Assembly (NCBI GenBank): GCA_039881045.1
Contig: JAYWVB010000007.1
Location: forward strand, 248,001 to 312,000
DNA: 64,000 bases
Direction of reading: 5' to 3'
Source: Chaetomium olivaceum
Taxonomy: Eukaryota > Ascomycota > Sordariomycetes > Sordariales > Chaetomiaceae
Shown: piece by piece, positions 32,884 through 45,534 of the stretch
Position numbering within the stretch: the first letter of the stretch is position 1
Layout: every line of letters starts with the position of its first letter
Made by a program: the position numbers and the translations under genes
The notes under the pieces: model-generated
Databases searched by the model: none
Told to the model about the DNA's origin: nothing
Seen by the model: the letters and a program-made list of their open reading frames with translations, nothing else

Positions 32884-33285
32884 CGACGAATAACACAGCA
32901 GAGCGTGCATGGGTTTGGAACAACCGTCGCCAGCCAGGATATAGCTGGTCGTGTACTTGTAACTATGGCGTTGTTATTACGATTGAGCAGAGATGACGAC
33001 ACCGAGTGTGCCCGGGGTCGTCAGGTAGTGGGGTGAATACTGCTTGCGTTCGTGGTTTGTGGCAGGAATTGTGGTCTCGATTTAAGAAGTGAACTGGGCG
33101 GGATGAGCATGGCTAATATTATCGAACGGATTAGTGAAGTAACAAACAGCATCTTTCCCTAGAACACCTATATCACCTCTTCAAGTCTATATCTATTATT
33201 CTAAACGCCATAACACCACCCACCAGTCCCCCTTTGATGCATGCAACAGCCTCGTGCCCGTGAAACAACCCAACCGAAACACCCC
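32884..33285. other. Convergent 3' UTR spacer
   Basis: About 400 bp between the 3' ends of the acyl-CoA dehydrogenase and the acyl-CoA oxidase-like gene. Nothing else seen. Confidence 0.5.
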
Positions 33286-35298
33286 CTACAATTTCGGCTG
33301 ATAACCGCCCACCCCATCATGAGGAAACTCAAACGTCGGCAGTCCCCCCACAAACTCCGACCACGCCTCATCCGACAATATCGGCGCCGTCACATAATCC
33401 CTGAACTCCGGCTCCCACTCCTTCACCGACCTCAACATATCCGGCAACGCCTCATCATACGCGTTAACCAACGCATCCTCAAAAGCCCTCCCTAGACCCT
33501 CACCCCCACCCTCACCACCACCACCCCCCGCAACCAACCGCCAACCCTCCTCCTTCCCCAAACACAGCATCTCAAACAGCCTCAACGCCGTCGCGTCCAC
33601 CCCGGCCTCCTTCGCCGCCTCATAGGCCATCCGGTGGCCGACCGCTTCGACCAGGGGCTGGCAGCGCGGCAGGATGTGGCGGTTGAAGGGCGCGCCGCGG
33701 CGCTGGCCGTAGCCGCCCAGCTCTGCAATCTTGGCGCGGCCGTCGGCCATCTGCTGCTCGCGCCGGGCGAGCGGCGTGGACGGGTCGCGCGCCGCGGGCA
33801 GCGCGTACCGGCCGGCGAGAAGCTCCGAGGCGAGGCCTGTTTTGCGGGGGAGGGAGGTGGGTGTGTGTTAGCTTTGGGGTGGGTTCAATCAATGTACTGC
33901 ACGGGGGGGGGGGGGGGGGGGGGGGTTTGGTTGCTACCGTGGCCTCATGTGGGGGGGCGGATGGGGAGAAACGTACGGATGCATAAGACGAGGGTGTCGC
34001 CCTCGGCGATGTAGTTCCCGCGATAGGTCGCGGCTAGCTCGGCGATTTGGTTGTGGGGGTATAGGCCTTGCCAGCCGCACCGCTCGGCCAGGTCGTCGAT
34101 GACGCGCGAGGCTCGGTTGAGGGTGGCCTTGAAGGCGGTGGCGAGCGCGTGGCGCACCGCCCAGCTCTGGTCGGGATCGGAGAAAGCCTTGACGGTCCAT
34201 CGGGTGTAGGGTTCTAGGACTGTCGCGTAGGCCCAGCCGTTGAGGATGGGCCGTTGTTGCGTGCTGAAGGAGAGGATGGGCACACGTCCGCGTCCGTCGG
34301 GAGCGGCCACTGTCCGCTTTTGGCTGTAGAGGGCGGTAACGTGCGTTGCGAATTTAATGGTACTGACGCCCGGGATCGAGAGTGAAAGTGTCCCGACGGC
34401 AACGCGCCAGAGGTTGTAGAGAAACTCGAGTCGCCCGTTTTCTGCCTTGGCAATGGGCCCAAGAAGCGCGCTCGGGGGCAAACGGACATGGTTGAAGGTT
34501 GTGATGGCATGGTCTAGAGGCTTTGAGCCCGTTCCCACTCGCATGGGCAAGGCTCGGGAGGTGATGCCGCGCCGCATCTGGGTTTCATCGCAGAGCCAGA
34601 CGACAAAGGGCTTCACCCCGCGGTCCTCTTCCCCGACCATCAGACGAGCAAACACGACGGCAACACGAGGGATGCCGGATTCAGGCGTGGTGGGAGTCAT
34701 GGCCTTGGCCGCCCTTTCGTGTGGTGTGTGGAGATCGAAGGAGCCGTCTGGCTGCAACGTGGCCGTCGTCTCGAGGTTGCGTGCATCCAGCCCGTGGCCA
34801 ATCTCGGACAGCATGAACTCCCCGCAAACCTCAAAGTTTAACATCTTCGCCACAAGGTCGGAAAGATCGGGGCGGTCGTCGACAAAGTTACCGATGGTAC
34901 CTAGGGAAAGGTTGAGGTGGATGGTGGCAATGACGAAGGCAGTCGAATCCCGGGCGCCGATGACTTCGCGTTTGTTTCGTCAGTACCTTTCTTAGACATA
35001 CTACGTGATACAGGGGGTTAGATAAGGTAGTGACGCGAGACTTACAGTCAAAGTTGAAATCCCAGAACTTGTCCGTTAAGTCACGGATATCGTCGAGGGA
35101 AAGCGCTTTGGAATGTGTTAGCCACAAATGCTTCAATTTTCGGACCCGGCTGGGAGATGAGCTTAGCGCACCATATTGCCGAATTATTGTTTGTGCTCGT
35201 TTATGATGAAGAGCAATGCGGTCTCGGGAGACGGGTGGCTCCTTGTCCCTGGATGTACACCAGATATCTTGCTTGAGCAACTCCCGACAAAAGGACAT
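33286..35298 (-). CDS. Acyl-CoA oxidase-like protein, probable peroxisomal PTS1 (PKL)
   Basis: Three exons (35298-35046, 34963-33977, 33836-33286) join in frame into 596 residues. Landmarks of the family: FWDFNFD joined to IGARDSTAFVIATIHLNL across intron 1, an FAD/acyl-binding middle with EIGHGLDARNLETTAT, TFNHVRLPPSALLG, and helical C-terminal domains (YIAEGDTLVLCIR). The last three residues are PKL, an accepted variant of the peroxisomal targeting signal in some eukaryotes. Acyl-CoA oxidases carry out the first, hydrogen-peroxide-producing step of peroxisomal beta-oxidation. Intron 1 uses an AAG acceptor, chosen because CAG or TAG acceptors upstream would leave an in-frame stop. Intron 2 contains a 23-base G run. 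Confidence 0.85.
33903..33925. repeat. Poly(G) run of 23 bases inside an intron
   Basis: An uninterrupted G homopolymer (C on the transcribed strand) within intron 2 of the acyl-CoA oxidase-like gene, between its donor (33976) and acceptor (33837). Its length is likely inaccurate in any assembly. Confidence 0.9.
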
Positions 35299-37806
35299 GG
35301 TGGGCTAGTTAAGCGCCGCTGGTGTGGTTAGGACGGTTTCGTGTACGGTAGGATAGCAAGTGTGCTTAATATGTCTATTTTTTTTTCCTTCTTTCCTTTT
35401 TTTTCTTTGCAGTACACAAGAACAAAGCAGACAGCTGGGATCAAAAATATTGCCGGTGGTTTATGATTTTGCATTTATAGTATCTTTTCATGGAGAGATC
35501 CCGATGGCCTGGGCTGGATAGCACGATCTGGATCATGGAGCGGCGGCTGCATGGGTCGTTCAGCTCCCACGGCAGCAATCCAAGACCACGCTATAGATGT
35601 TCATCAACCCACGTTTTGTACGGGCTGCCAATTGCGTGCGGGCGGTAAGACAGGAGGATGGTGAATGCAAGACACCTCGGACAGCGAACCCGTGGTAATC
35701 ACCGCCTAGCGAGCGACTGTCAAGTGCCCGAACCGTGCTTCTCGTCGATGTCTCGGCCTTTTGTCGATCGATTTACCACATGCCAGAAACTGATAAGTCC
35801 GTGGTGCCTGTAACGTAGCTAGGTACGTACCGCAGAACACGGGCGGTGAAGATCTGCGTTGAAACACAGCTGAGGTTCCTCGCCTGTTGTTCTGGATGGG
35901 TAGGCGTTTGGAGAAGACCATCACCTTCCTCACCGATCTGACCTACATTTGGAACTGAACAGATTGCCTCGGAGTTTTCGTGATTAATAGCTCACACCCT
36001 GTGTGGTGTCCCTAGGCCCCAGTATCTAAAACAAACATCAATACCCCCACAATGGGTGCGGCTGACGAATCTCAAGACCGAACCGGGCCCTGGCATTGAA
36101 GCGGGCGGGTTCGTGAGTTTGTATTTTAGATGGAAGAAACCTACCACAACTTGCCTTATAATACACAGGGTGTTGGTAAAGGCGCCCTATGGCAAATGGC
36201 GTCCGCGTTAAGTATCGTCCCGTTACCCACTAGCGCCACTATTGCTACTAATAACTTCGGACGAACGAGACAGGTGCTACGAGTTTATCCTCGTCAATAC
36301 CTGGGAGCCCGGACACGTCCATGGCAACACTTGAATGGATCTGCATCATCCAATAGCGGCCAAGGCGCGCGTGAAGCGGCAAGCCCCCCCGGCACCCTGG
36401 TGAAAACTGGAAAAGCGGCGGTCTGGAATCCCAGTCAATAAAGAAGTCGAACAGGAAGACTCCCATGTGATTCTGTGTCAATCCATCCGCTTAACAAAAA
36501 AGGGTGCCCGCAGTTACCGCGACTACCACTTAGAGCTTGCCCACATCTCAGGGTCGCGCCAGGGTCTTGTTTCTTTTGATGGTGCCATCGTATGAGGTCT
36601 CGAAGTGATACGCAGCAGCAGCCACTTTCCGGTGGTGAACTATGCCTAAGCGGGCTGGCCAAGGAATGGAGAAATAAAGAACCTCTTAGGGATGATTTGG
36701 AGAGGACCGCTTGGTGGTTTACCGATTCGCCGACGGCCTCAACTGTAGAATACTGCTTCTCCATTTGTAGTACTAAATGTTGCATCGTTTTCAGTTTACA
36801 CTTTAGCCGTCTCGTCACCAGCGTTTTTGCGCTCAAGTTTTCTGGCCTGACGACTCCCGGCGGGAATTTATTTGAAGACTTTTCGAGGGGTCAGAATTTG
36901 TCTGAAATTGAATAAAAAGTCGGTTAAAATAAAATACGCAATGCCGCTTCTTGCATCCGATCCGTAGAATGCCTCACCATTCCAATGATAATTTTGAAGA
37001 GAAACCAAGTGCTCCATTTCGACATGCACCCCGGTATTTTCGAAGTCGTGGATTGCGACCCCGACTCGAACTTGGGACGACCCCTGTCTCAGGTCCTGGT
37101 GACTTCGTCCAATCAACACCGCTCTAGCCAGGCACAACCGGCTCACAAACCCGTGGAAAAGGTTGGACGGTACTTTGGTAAGAGCGAGTTTTCCGTTCGC
37201 GATTACGACAGAACTGTGCGAGGTCGTGTCCGAGCGGTCTGGGTAAAAAGGGAACGAATCGAGGACACCTCCCTGCAAAGAAAACGAACCCATAGTCATC
37301 CTGTGGCCAAGTATTTGCCACGATTCAACCGCAACTGTTGTCGCTCGATAACTGGCAAACTTTCGATGCCGTTTTCCCCACTTCGCTCCCGTGCATCCTC
37401 CCATCGGCCCAGGGGTGCCAGGGTTGAGCCAGGCTGACTTGGCGAACGGCCAACCTCCCCTTTGCCCGTCGAGCCCGTCCAATTAATTCCATCCCTTTCT
37501 TTCCAAGACCCGCCCAAGTTCCACCACATGGCCTTTTTGCACTCCTCCTCACAACCACCAGAGATCGCCGCAGCTGCCCCCATCAATCAATCTCTCCTAG
37601 CAGCACCATCGAGCGGCGACCGTCGACACCATCATCGATAGCCGTCATCATTTCTGCGACATCGAATCTATTGTCGATCGTTCCGCTCCGTTCCGCGCCT
37701 GCTGAGCCCATTCCCGCTGCCGCTGCCGCCGCCGACCGCAGCTAGCCTGCCTTTGATGTGATTCCTGACTCAGCTACCCCAGGAATTCCACATTGTTGGC
37801 CCCAAG
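35299..37806. other. Long intergenic region, possible tRNA-like relic
   Basis: No protein gene is convincing in these 2.5 kb: frames are short and overlap on both strands. On the minus strand, about 37139-37057, an A-box-like TGGCTAGAGCGG is followed by a B-box-like AGTTCGAGTC, and the flanks GGTTGTG and CGCAATC can pair over 7 bp (see findings). The last 200 bp have GCTGCC-type repeats and are the presumed IRE1 leader. Confidence 0.4.
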
Positions 37807-40800
37807 ATGTTGCGACGGCCGCCTGGCCATGTCGCCCCCCAGCCCAAGTACCTTCTGGCACTTGCCCTGGTCTTACTCCCGTGGCTCCCTCTCGCCGGTG
37901 CTCAGCAGCAGCATCCGCCCGTGGCAGCCCACCAACCCAGGTCGCCGCCCGAAGATGACCGACATGCCGCCTCCGACCTGGCAGCGGCTGCCGTGACGGG
38001 CCAAGAGACGCCCGAAATCCCCTCCATTTCCCAGCAGCGGAAAACTGTCAAGAGCAGGGAGGCCGACGACGAGGAACTCCGCCAGCGGATACTCGCCCGA
38101 TTGCCCCACGACGACAACAACAACAACATTATTTACGACGATGTGCGCGCCCACGCTTTGGCTCCGGACCTGTCCGTTCGAGCACCTCCTCCATCACATT
38201 ACAGAGGCCCCGCCCCGGGGGCCGGACTCTCGCAGCACGTTGCGCGGAGCCTGGAGGATTGGGAAGTGGAAGACTTTGTTCTTCTGGCGACCGTCGATGG
38301 TGACCTCTATGCCAGCGACCGGAAGACCGGGCAGGAGCGCTGGCACTTCAAGGCCGACCACCCCATGGTCGAGACCCGACATTTCCGGACCAACCGGACG
38401 GTCCTCGACGACGACTACGACCCGATCGACCACTACATCTGGGTCGTCGAGCCCAGCCGCGACGGCGAGCTGTACCTCTGGCGGCCCAACGAGGGCGGCG
38501 CCGGATTGGCCAAGATGACCTTGACCATGAAGAAACTGGTCGAAGATCTATCCCCTTACAACGACAAAGCAAACCGCGTGGTCTACACTGGGGATAAGAA
38601 AACCACTATGGTCACGTTGAACGCCGCCACAGGAACCATTATTAAGCAATTTGGTTCGACGGGCAGCTACGTGAACCAGGTCGAGACCGAGAGCTGCTTC
38701 AAACCGAACGCGCTGGCCGACAGCGAGGAGGAGTGTAGTGAGGACAGCATTATCACGCTCGGCCGCACCGACTACACGGTCAGCATCCACCGCACGGACG
38801 GCCACCGATCGCGTCCCTAAAGTATTCCGAGTGGGGCCCCAATACACAGGATAACGACCTCATCCAACAAAACCTCCTGACCAAGGATAGCCGGTACGTC
38901 ACCAGCCAACACGATGGCAAGATATACGGCTTTGAGTACAGCCGCTTCAGAGAAGAGCGTCCCATGTTTACCAAGACGCTCTCGTCGCCCGTCGCTCGCG
39001 TATTCGACGTCCTTCACCGCTGGGAATCCTCTGCCGGCATGGACCCGGAGCTTATTGCCCTCCCCCAGCCCCCGCTCCTGCGACTGACCAGGACAACCTA
39101 CGTCTTCGCAGCGAGAAGGTGTTTATTAACCAAACCGAAGAGGGTGGATGGTATGCACTGTCAGGGAGCCGATACCCCCTGATCCTCTCCGCTCCGCTCG
39201 CGCCCATTCATCGTGTCGATTGGTGGAGAATCAAGGAATCATGGGACTCCTTCCAGAGTCACAAAAGTCCAGGGCCTTGGTCGGGACGCACTCGCTACCG
39301 GATGGGCTCGGATCCGACGGCAGAGTCCACCAGCCACCCTCCCGGCTGCTAATTGATCCGCCTCGTCCGGAGCTGAGGGCCTCATTGATGGCAACATCGC
39401 CAAACCCGTACCGCCCCATCACCCGCCTGAGCCTGAGCCTAGCAAGATCTTCGAGACGGCAAAAAGGGTGCCAGGTTTTGTTGCGACCAGGGTGTTTGAC
39501 CTTGTCAGCAACCCTGCCGCGATTGTTCTCTTTATCGTCACCCTATGGATGCTCTACAAAGATAGACTTGTCCGTCTCAGTCGGGGATCGAGGAGCAAAG
39601 ATAGTGTGTTGACGCCGGAGATCGAGGTCAACCGCACGGTGCCAAGCCCCGCAGCTCCAGTGGATGAGGCTCCTGTGGTCGTTGGGCCGGCGGGGGCCAA
39701 GGCAGAAGTTGCAGTACCGGAGGTAGTCCCGGCAGATGTTGTTCCTGCCGGCGCCCCTATCACCGGTGCGGGCCCCGTTGAAGCCACATCAGAGACAAGG
39801 GTGGACGCACAGCCGCCCAGCCAGTCGCCGTCCCCTACCGTTACATTTGCTGAGCCTGTATCGAACCACGAGCCAGCAGAGGGAGCTGATGCCGCCGCTG
39901 GCGGTGAGCCTGTGAAGAAGAAGAAGGGACACAGAGGTCGCCGGGGCGGCGTCAAGCATCGGAAGGGCAACAAGGACAAGCGTGACAATTCTCAGTCACG
40001 CGATGACGACCCCCCAGAGGAGACCGTTGACGAGGTCATCACCAAGGCTAAGACGCTTGTCAAAGAGCCGAAGCTGGAGCCCGACATCATCACAATGTCT
40101 GGGGTCGCGGACGAGGTGTCCGGTCATGTGCTCAAGATGGGCAGTCTCGAGGTGAACGAAGCTGAACAGCTGGGCACGGGCAGTAACGGTACCGTTGTCT
40201 TTGCTGGGAAGTGGGACGGTCGAGATGTTGCCGTGAAGCGCATGCTGGTGCAGTTCAACGAGATTGCCAGCCAAGAGACGAGGTTGCTGAGGGAGAGCGA
40301 CGATCACCCAAATGGTAAGCCAGTTTTGCCACCAAACATGGATCCATGCTAACAAAGCAGTCATTCGCTACTACGCGCAGCAAGAACGGGCCGCGTTCCT
40401 CTACATCGCGTTGGAGCTCTGCCAAGCCTCACTCGCCGACATTGTGCAGAAGCCGCAGCATTTCAGGGAGCTGGCCCAGGCAGGCGAACGCGACATCGGG
40501 TGTCCTGTGGCAGATTGCCCACGGGTTGAGCCACCTGCACAGTCTGCGCATCGTTCACCGCGATCTCAAGCCGCAGAACATCCTGGTCAACATGGGGAAG
40601 AACGGACAGCCCCGGATCTTGGTTTCCGACTTTGGCCTATGCAAGAAGCTCGAGGGCGGGCAGTCTTCATTCGGCGCTACTACCGCCCACGCCGCGGGCA
40701 CTACCGGGTGGCGGGCCCCGGAACTCCTGATCGACGCGACGACGCGCCGGTCCCCACGTCCATGACCATGACGGACCCCGGCTCCAGCCTACACAGCGCG

Positions 40801-41524
40801 TCCGGCTCCGGCCTAGTGGAGGGCCCGGGCCCGCACAGCCGGCGCGTGACGCGTGCCATCGACATCTTCTCGCTCGGCCTCGTCTTCTTCTACGTCCTAA
40901 CCCGCGGCAACCACCCGTTCGACTGCGGCGACCGCTTCATGCGCGAGGTCAACATCCGCAAGGGCAACTTCAGTCTGGACCTCCTCGACGCGCTCGGCGA
41001 CTTTGCCTACGAGGCCCGCGACCTCATCGGCAGCATGCTCAACGCCCACCCCAAGGCCCGCCCCACCGCCGTCGACGTCATGGCCCACCCCTTCTTCTGG
41101 AGCTACAAGAAGCGCCTGGCCTTCCTGTGCGACGTCTCGGACCACTTCGAGAAGGAGCCGCGCGATCCGCCTTCTCCGGCGCTGGCACTGTTGGAGACCC
41201 ACGCGCGGGATGTTGTCCAGGGCGATTTCCTCAAGCACCTCCCGCGCGAGTTTGTGGATAGTCTGGGCAAGCAGCGCAAGTACACGGGTACGCGGTTGCT
41301 GGATTTGTTGCGGGCGCTGCGGAATAAGAGGAACCATTACGAGGATATGCCCGAGTCGTTGAAGAAGACGTGTGGGGGCGCTGCCGGATGGGTATTTGGC
41401 TTTTTGGGCGTGCCGGTTCCCGAATCTGCTGATTGAGTGCTGGAATGTGGTGTATGACTTGCATTGGGAGGCGACCGATCGGTTTCGGGATTATTATGTC
41501 CCTGCGCCGCCGACTGTGCTGTAG
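37807..41524 (+). CDS. IRE1: IRE1-type unfolded-protein-response kinase/endoribonuclease, seven frame breaks
   Basis: The locus is recognisable from end to end. Exon 1 begins at ATG 37807 with a signal peptide, then the lumenal stress-sensing domain (LATVDGDLYASDRKTGQERW, VNQVETESCF), a membrane helix (NPAAIVLFIVTLWMLY, about 39510-39560), a Lys/Arg-rich linker, the kinase domain (GTGSNGTVVFAG, VAVKRM, an intron at 40315-40359, IVHRDLKPQNILV, SDFGLCKKL, GTTGWRAPELL) and the KEN RNase domain (YTGTRLLDLLRALRNKRNHYEDMP, ECWNVVYDLHWEA), ending in TAG at 41524. IRE1 senses unfolded proteins in the ER lumen and splices HAC1-type mRNA on the cytosolic side. The sequence changes frame near 38810, 39065, 39225, 39374, 40495, 40745 and 41372. 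Most breaks fit one missing base, and all catalytic motifs are preserved between them, so errors in the sequence are likelier than decay. Confidence 0.88.
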
Positions 41525-43035
41525 GGGAAGGGGTGTTCGTGGGTGGTGGGGGTGTTCGTGGGTGGTGGGGGTGGAAGTGGAGGTGGAGGTGGAGGTGGAG
41601 GTGATGGGTGGTGGTGATGCGTGGAGGACTGAGTGGTAGGGGAGAGTACATGTATTGAAAGAGAGTGACGGCTGAGAGGGGGGACGGAGGGAGAAGGAGT
41701 GGATTCACAAAGGAAAAGAGGTGGGAAGGCGAAAGGGCTTGGGGGAGGTTGTGGAAGAGGGTGAAGCAGAGGGCTAGGAGGTAGAAGAAGGGATGGCAAT
41801 GGCGGAGGAAGTCGCAAAAAAAAACAGCAGTGAACCAGATGAGGAAGGAAGTGAGATGGGGAGGTTAGGAAAGCTGGGGTTGGCAGTGATATGGATACTG
41901 GTCATGGGTAAGTATGTGCAAGTTTTGATGTTGGGCCTCGATTCGAGACGTTGTTTTGTGTACTTTCTGTCTATAGTTCGAGCGGGTTTGAAGAATTGTA
42001 TTTTGTCTCTGTGTTCAAGACAACCGTGACCGATGTTTCTTGTAGCATACTTTGAACTGTCCCACAGTCGACTTGTCCCTGTCTCGTCTCGCCCGGGCTG
42101 TGATGTTGAGCTGGTGTCAGTGGCCAATCCCTCTCTCGCTCGCCCCTGCTCTGACGATGGAGACGGTGGCCAATCTTGTTGACATGCTGTCGACCCCCTA
42201 AATAGTACATACGACCTTTAGGAATGTTTTCCCGTGGTATTTCGGGGTATCTGTTGACGTCTAACAAGTTCGCTAGATGAATATAATGATACTCCCTCAT
42301 CCAGATGCTCCTTGTACCGGTTCTCTACGAGGTGGTATTATATTCGGTATATAATAAGTAGGTAACCCTCTCGTTCGCAACCATGATGCAGCCATGCTAT
42401 GTTGGTGAAAACGCCAGTCCCCCTCAATCTTGCCATTAGATGAAGGGGATGTGTTTAATATCATACCCCTAGCGGTGTCAAATTACGAAACTGTGATACC
42501 GAGAGATATTGATATCAATGGCTGAGGCTCTGAGGACAACAGCAACCAAGACAAGTATCTTAAGCTGATTACCTCTAGGGAAGCAGTAGAGCCTATAACC
42601 TTCCGCATTTATACCTGACAACAACATGCACGAAAAGGGAAGCTGACTGGAAACGGAAGTCAACGAGGGATAGACAATCTGGGTGTTCTGACTTCCATCT
42701 GAGTGCCACCTCCCATCACGGACCATATCTCAAAACGTGCACTCCGCCATCGGCTCAGGACTCTGGAAGTGTGTCTCAGTCGCCACGACGTTCAGGTAGA
42801 TTTGCTGACAACGTTCCCAGGCCGGACGTGTGTTGTTGTTCGTGGTGGCAACCCTAGGCTGGTACATGTGTATCCATCATGGCAGGGGAGGCGGGCATCA
42901 CTCTCAACCTGTCTGTTGGTGGCCTTAACCACCTGTAGAAGAGAACGGACGTCGAGCTGGCTACGACGGAGCAACGAGAGCCCAAGGATTGACGACTGTA
43001 CGAGAAACTACAGAACGCTCCAGAAGCGAGGCTCG
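41525..43035. other. Intergenic, GGT-rich repeats near IRE1 3' end
   Basis: A duplicated GTGTTCGTGGGTGGTGGG unit (about 41533-41570) is followed by a (GGAGGT)n tract to about 41602. The remaining sequence holds no recognisable gene. Confidence 0.5.
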
Positions 43036-45534
43036 CTAGGGGTCAACCTGAGACGGGCTCGCCTCTAGAGTGACGAACATGTTCTCTATCCTCCAATTCG
43101 AGTAGACAATTCCCACAAGCTCATCGACACCATGATCGGCGTGTTTCTCCCCGGAAAACACCAGCCACGCTGTTTGTTATCATCAGTTAATGCACTCCAC
43201 CTCCGTCTCTAGGAAGCTCCCAACCACTCTGGGCAGTCACTCACCATAGTCCTCGCCACTGTCCGCCATGCTCAGGAAACTGTGCGCCATGCTCAGGAAG
43301 GTACCAAAGTTAGCCCCATCCTTGCGAAACACTCTCTCAAGGTTCGGTTCCATGCCCCCCCTGTCGGCCCAGCTGCGATATCCTCTGTCGCAGTCTCTCT
43401 TGTACGCCTCCACGAAGTCCAGCCCAAACTGGGATTCGTCGACAGCAATAAAATAGCCACCCTTTTCCACATTGCACGTGACGTCGTCATTCGGATCCCG
43501 AGATTCGGGAATGGGTCCGATCACTGGCTCCGCCCACTCCTGAAACTTGGAGTCCACATCCTCCCGAAACGCGTGGAATGACCAGTCATACCGTCCGATG
43601 TACACGACGTCCTGTACGGGATCATGTCAGCAGTTTTTCAAGAGATGGGGACGGGCTGTGAAGATGTGAGCGCAAAGAGAGGAGGGGGCCCCAACCCTGT
43701 CTGTATGGGTGTTTCCGTTGCTCACGGCGCCCGGCCCTGTCCCGTCCGTCCACCGCACCCTGTCCAGGAGTTGCATAGGATCGGAATCCTCGTGATGCAC
43801 AATCCAGCCTCCTAGCACCTCCTGCGCATCAGGGTCTGCAAGAAAAGCGGCAGCACCCGAGAGGCGTACTCGCTCGTAAAATGGTCGAACCCTCCACCGG
43901 CCGTTCCGAGCTGCGGACCTGTAACTGTAACGGTGCTGCAGGATGGTCCCGCCCTCCAGCGCAGGGGGCATATGATCGGCATTCTCAGTGAAGTTTGGGT
44001 TTGACAGCGTGGTGTAGAGGGGGATCATCTGGCCCCACAGAAGAGAGCCAGAGGTGACGGTGAAGCTTGCCCGGTCCGGGAGCAGCCTTTTGTCGGGGCC
44101 GCGGAATTTGTGTGTCTCGATCTTCTGAGATGGAACCAGATAATTGCCAGGCAATTCTGCCAGGTTCTCTGTGACGGGATTCCGCACTATTTGGGTGCTG
44201 TGCTTCAATCTTCCGACCCTCCCCGCCTCACTGTTTGCCCGGTCTTCCTCTGTCAACCAAGGGCGGTTGGTATAATACTCCTCCTCGAGAGACTCCTTGA
44301 GCGTCTGCCTGCGCTCGGACAAGATCCATTCGTCGGTAACCCGGTACGAGTGACGCATCACAGACATCACCTTTCCCTCGACCTCGTCCGGTCCCAGATT
44401 TCGCGTCTCAAAGTTCTCAAAGTCCCGGTTCACGAACCAGTCCTCCCATTGCGTCACCAACCAACTCATCTTCTCCAGCTCCTCCCATCCCTTTCCCTCG
44501 TGACCCCCCCGGCCGCCGTGCTCCTTCAGCTCCTCGTTTTCGGCCCCCAGCCGGCCCTTTGCGCGCTGCAGGGTCAGGTACGCGTGGACGGCCCGGGCCA
44601 CCCGCCAGCTCGCCAGAAGCGAGTGCAGCTGCGGCCAGACCTGGTACCAGGGCGAAGCGTGCCAGTAGCTGTCGAACCTGTTCCACTCGTCCCGAAAGAA
44701 TTCGTAAGGCTCTCCGAGGTGTGCGTCCAGGAACTGCGAGTGGAGGATGCGCGGCACCGCGGCCGCTTTGGTCTCTAGCACGAGATGAATGACGGGCGCG
44801 TTCCCGATCGGGGTCTGCAGGGCACGGCCGTCTGCGGCCCTCTCGCCGGCGTTCTTGTCGAGCGGGTGTATGTCGGCCAGGGTCATGTTCCAGGGCATGG
44901 GCCGGTTGTGCCACTCCGGGTACCGGCCCTCTTGGTCGAAGTACTGGGGGTAGATGGTGAACTGCGCCTGGTACCTCCTGGCAATGTCGAACTCGCGCTC
45001 CATCTTCTCCGAAATCTGCAGCAAAGTCGTGTCGCTGGCCACGGGTTCGCGAAAAACGTAGCGGCCCAGCTGGTCCCTGGGTTCCACCCAGCGGTGCTCT
45101 GTCCTTCGCGGTGGCTTCTCCCGAGGGCGTGGGGGTTGTTTCTCCAACGGCTCAAGCTTCCACGCCGAGTCTGGGAAATCGATAAACAGATCGGGAAGCA
45201 GTGCGTGGGCAACTACAGGATGATGATTGAGGAAGACATGGACGGTGAAGTGCGAAGGGACCTCAGAGTCTGCCATGTTGGACCGTTTAAAGATGGGAAA
45301 ATTCGGCGGATACCACGGAGGTGGTATGGGCTTCGGAGGCAAGAGGTGTTGTATTACCATGTACTGGATGAATTGGTTAAGGAACATCTTATTTATGTTA
45401 GCGACCTGAGAAGGGATTGTCTGAAGAATGCCATGATGATGCGTTTTGAAGTTCTCTCCGCTGGAGGATCCAATGAGCGGCGAGCTCGCATGTCTGGATC
45501 TTGTGCTGTCTTGGGTGCCTAAAAGCGATTCCAT
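43036..45534 (-). CDS. Unrecognised 769-residue protein (three exons)
   Basis: Exons 45534-43726, 43611-43245 and 43169-43036 have GTGAGC/ACAG and GTGAGT/ACAG borders and join exactly in frame. No signal peptide; the interior is charged and rich in Trp, Arg and Glu (WFVNRDFENFETRNLG, GWIVHHEDSDPMQLLDRV, DVVYIGRYDWSFHAFRED). No catalytic motif I can name. An alternative start at 45276 (MADSEVPSH) would remove 86 residues of less convincing sequence. A short internal duplication (LSMAHS/LSMADS) lies near the end of exon 2. Probably a conserved hypothetical soluble protein. The exact phase of both introns makes it a real gene. Confidence 0.72.

Noticed and set aside
36130..37482. Small open frames on both strands in the long spacer before IRE1
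   Set aside because: They are short, overlap in opposite directions and show no recognisable domain, signal peptide or splice pattern.
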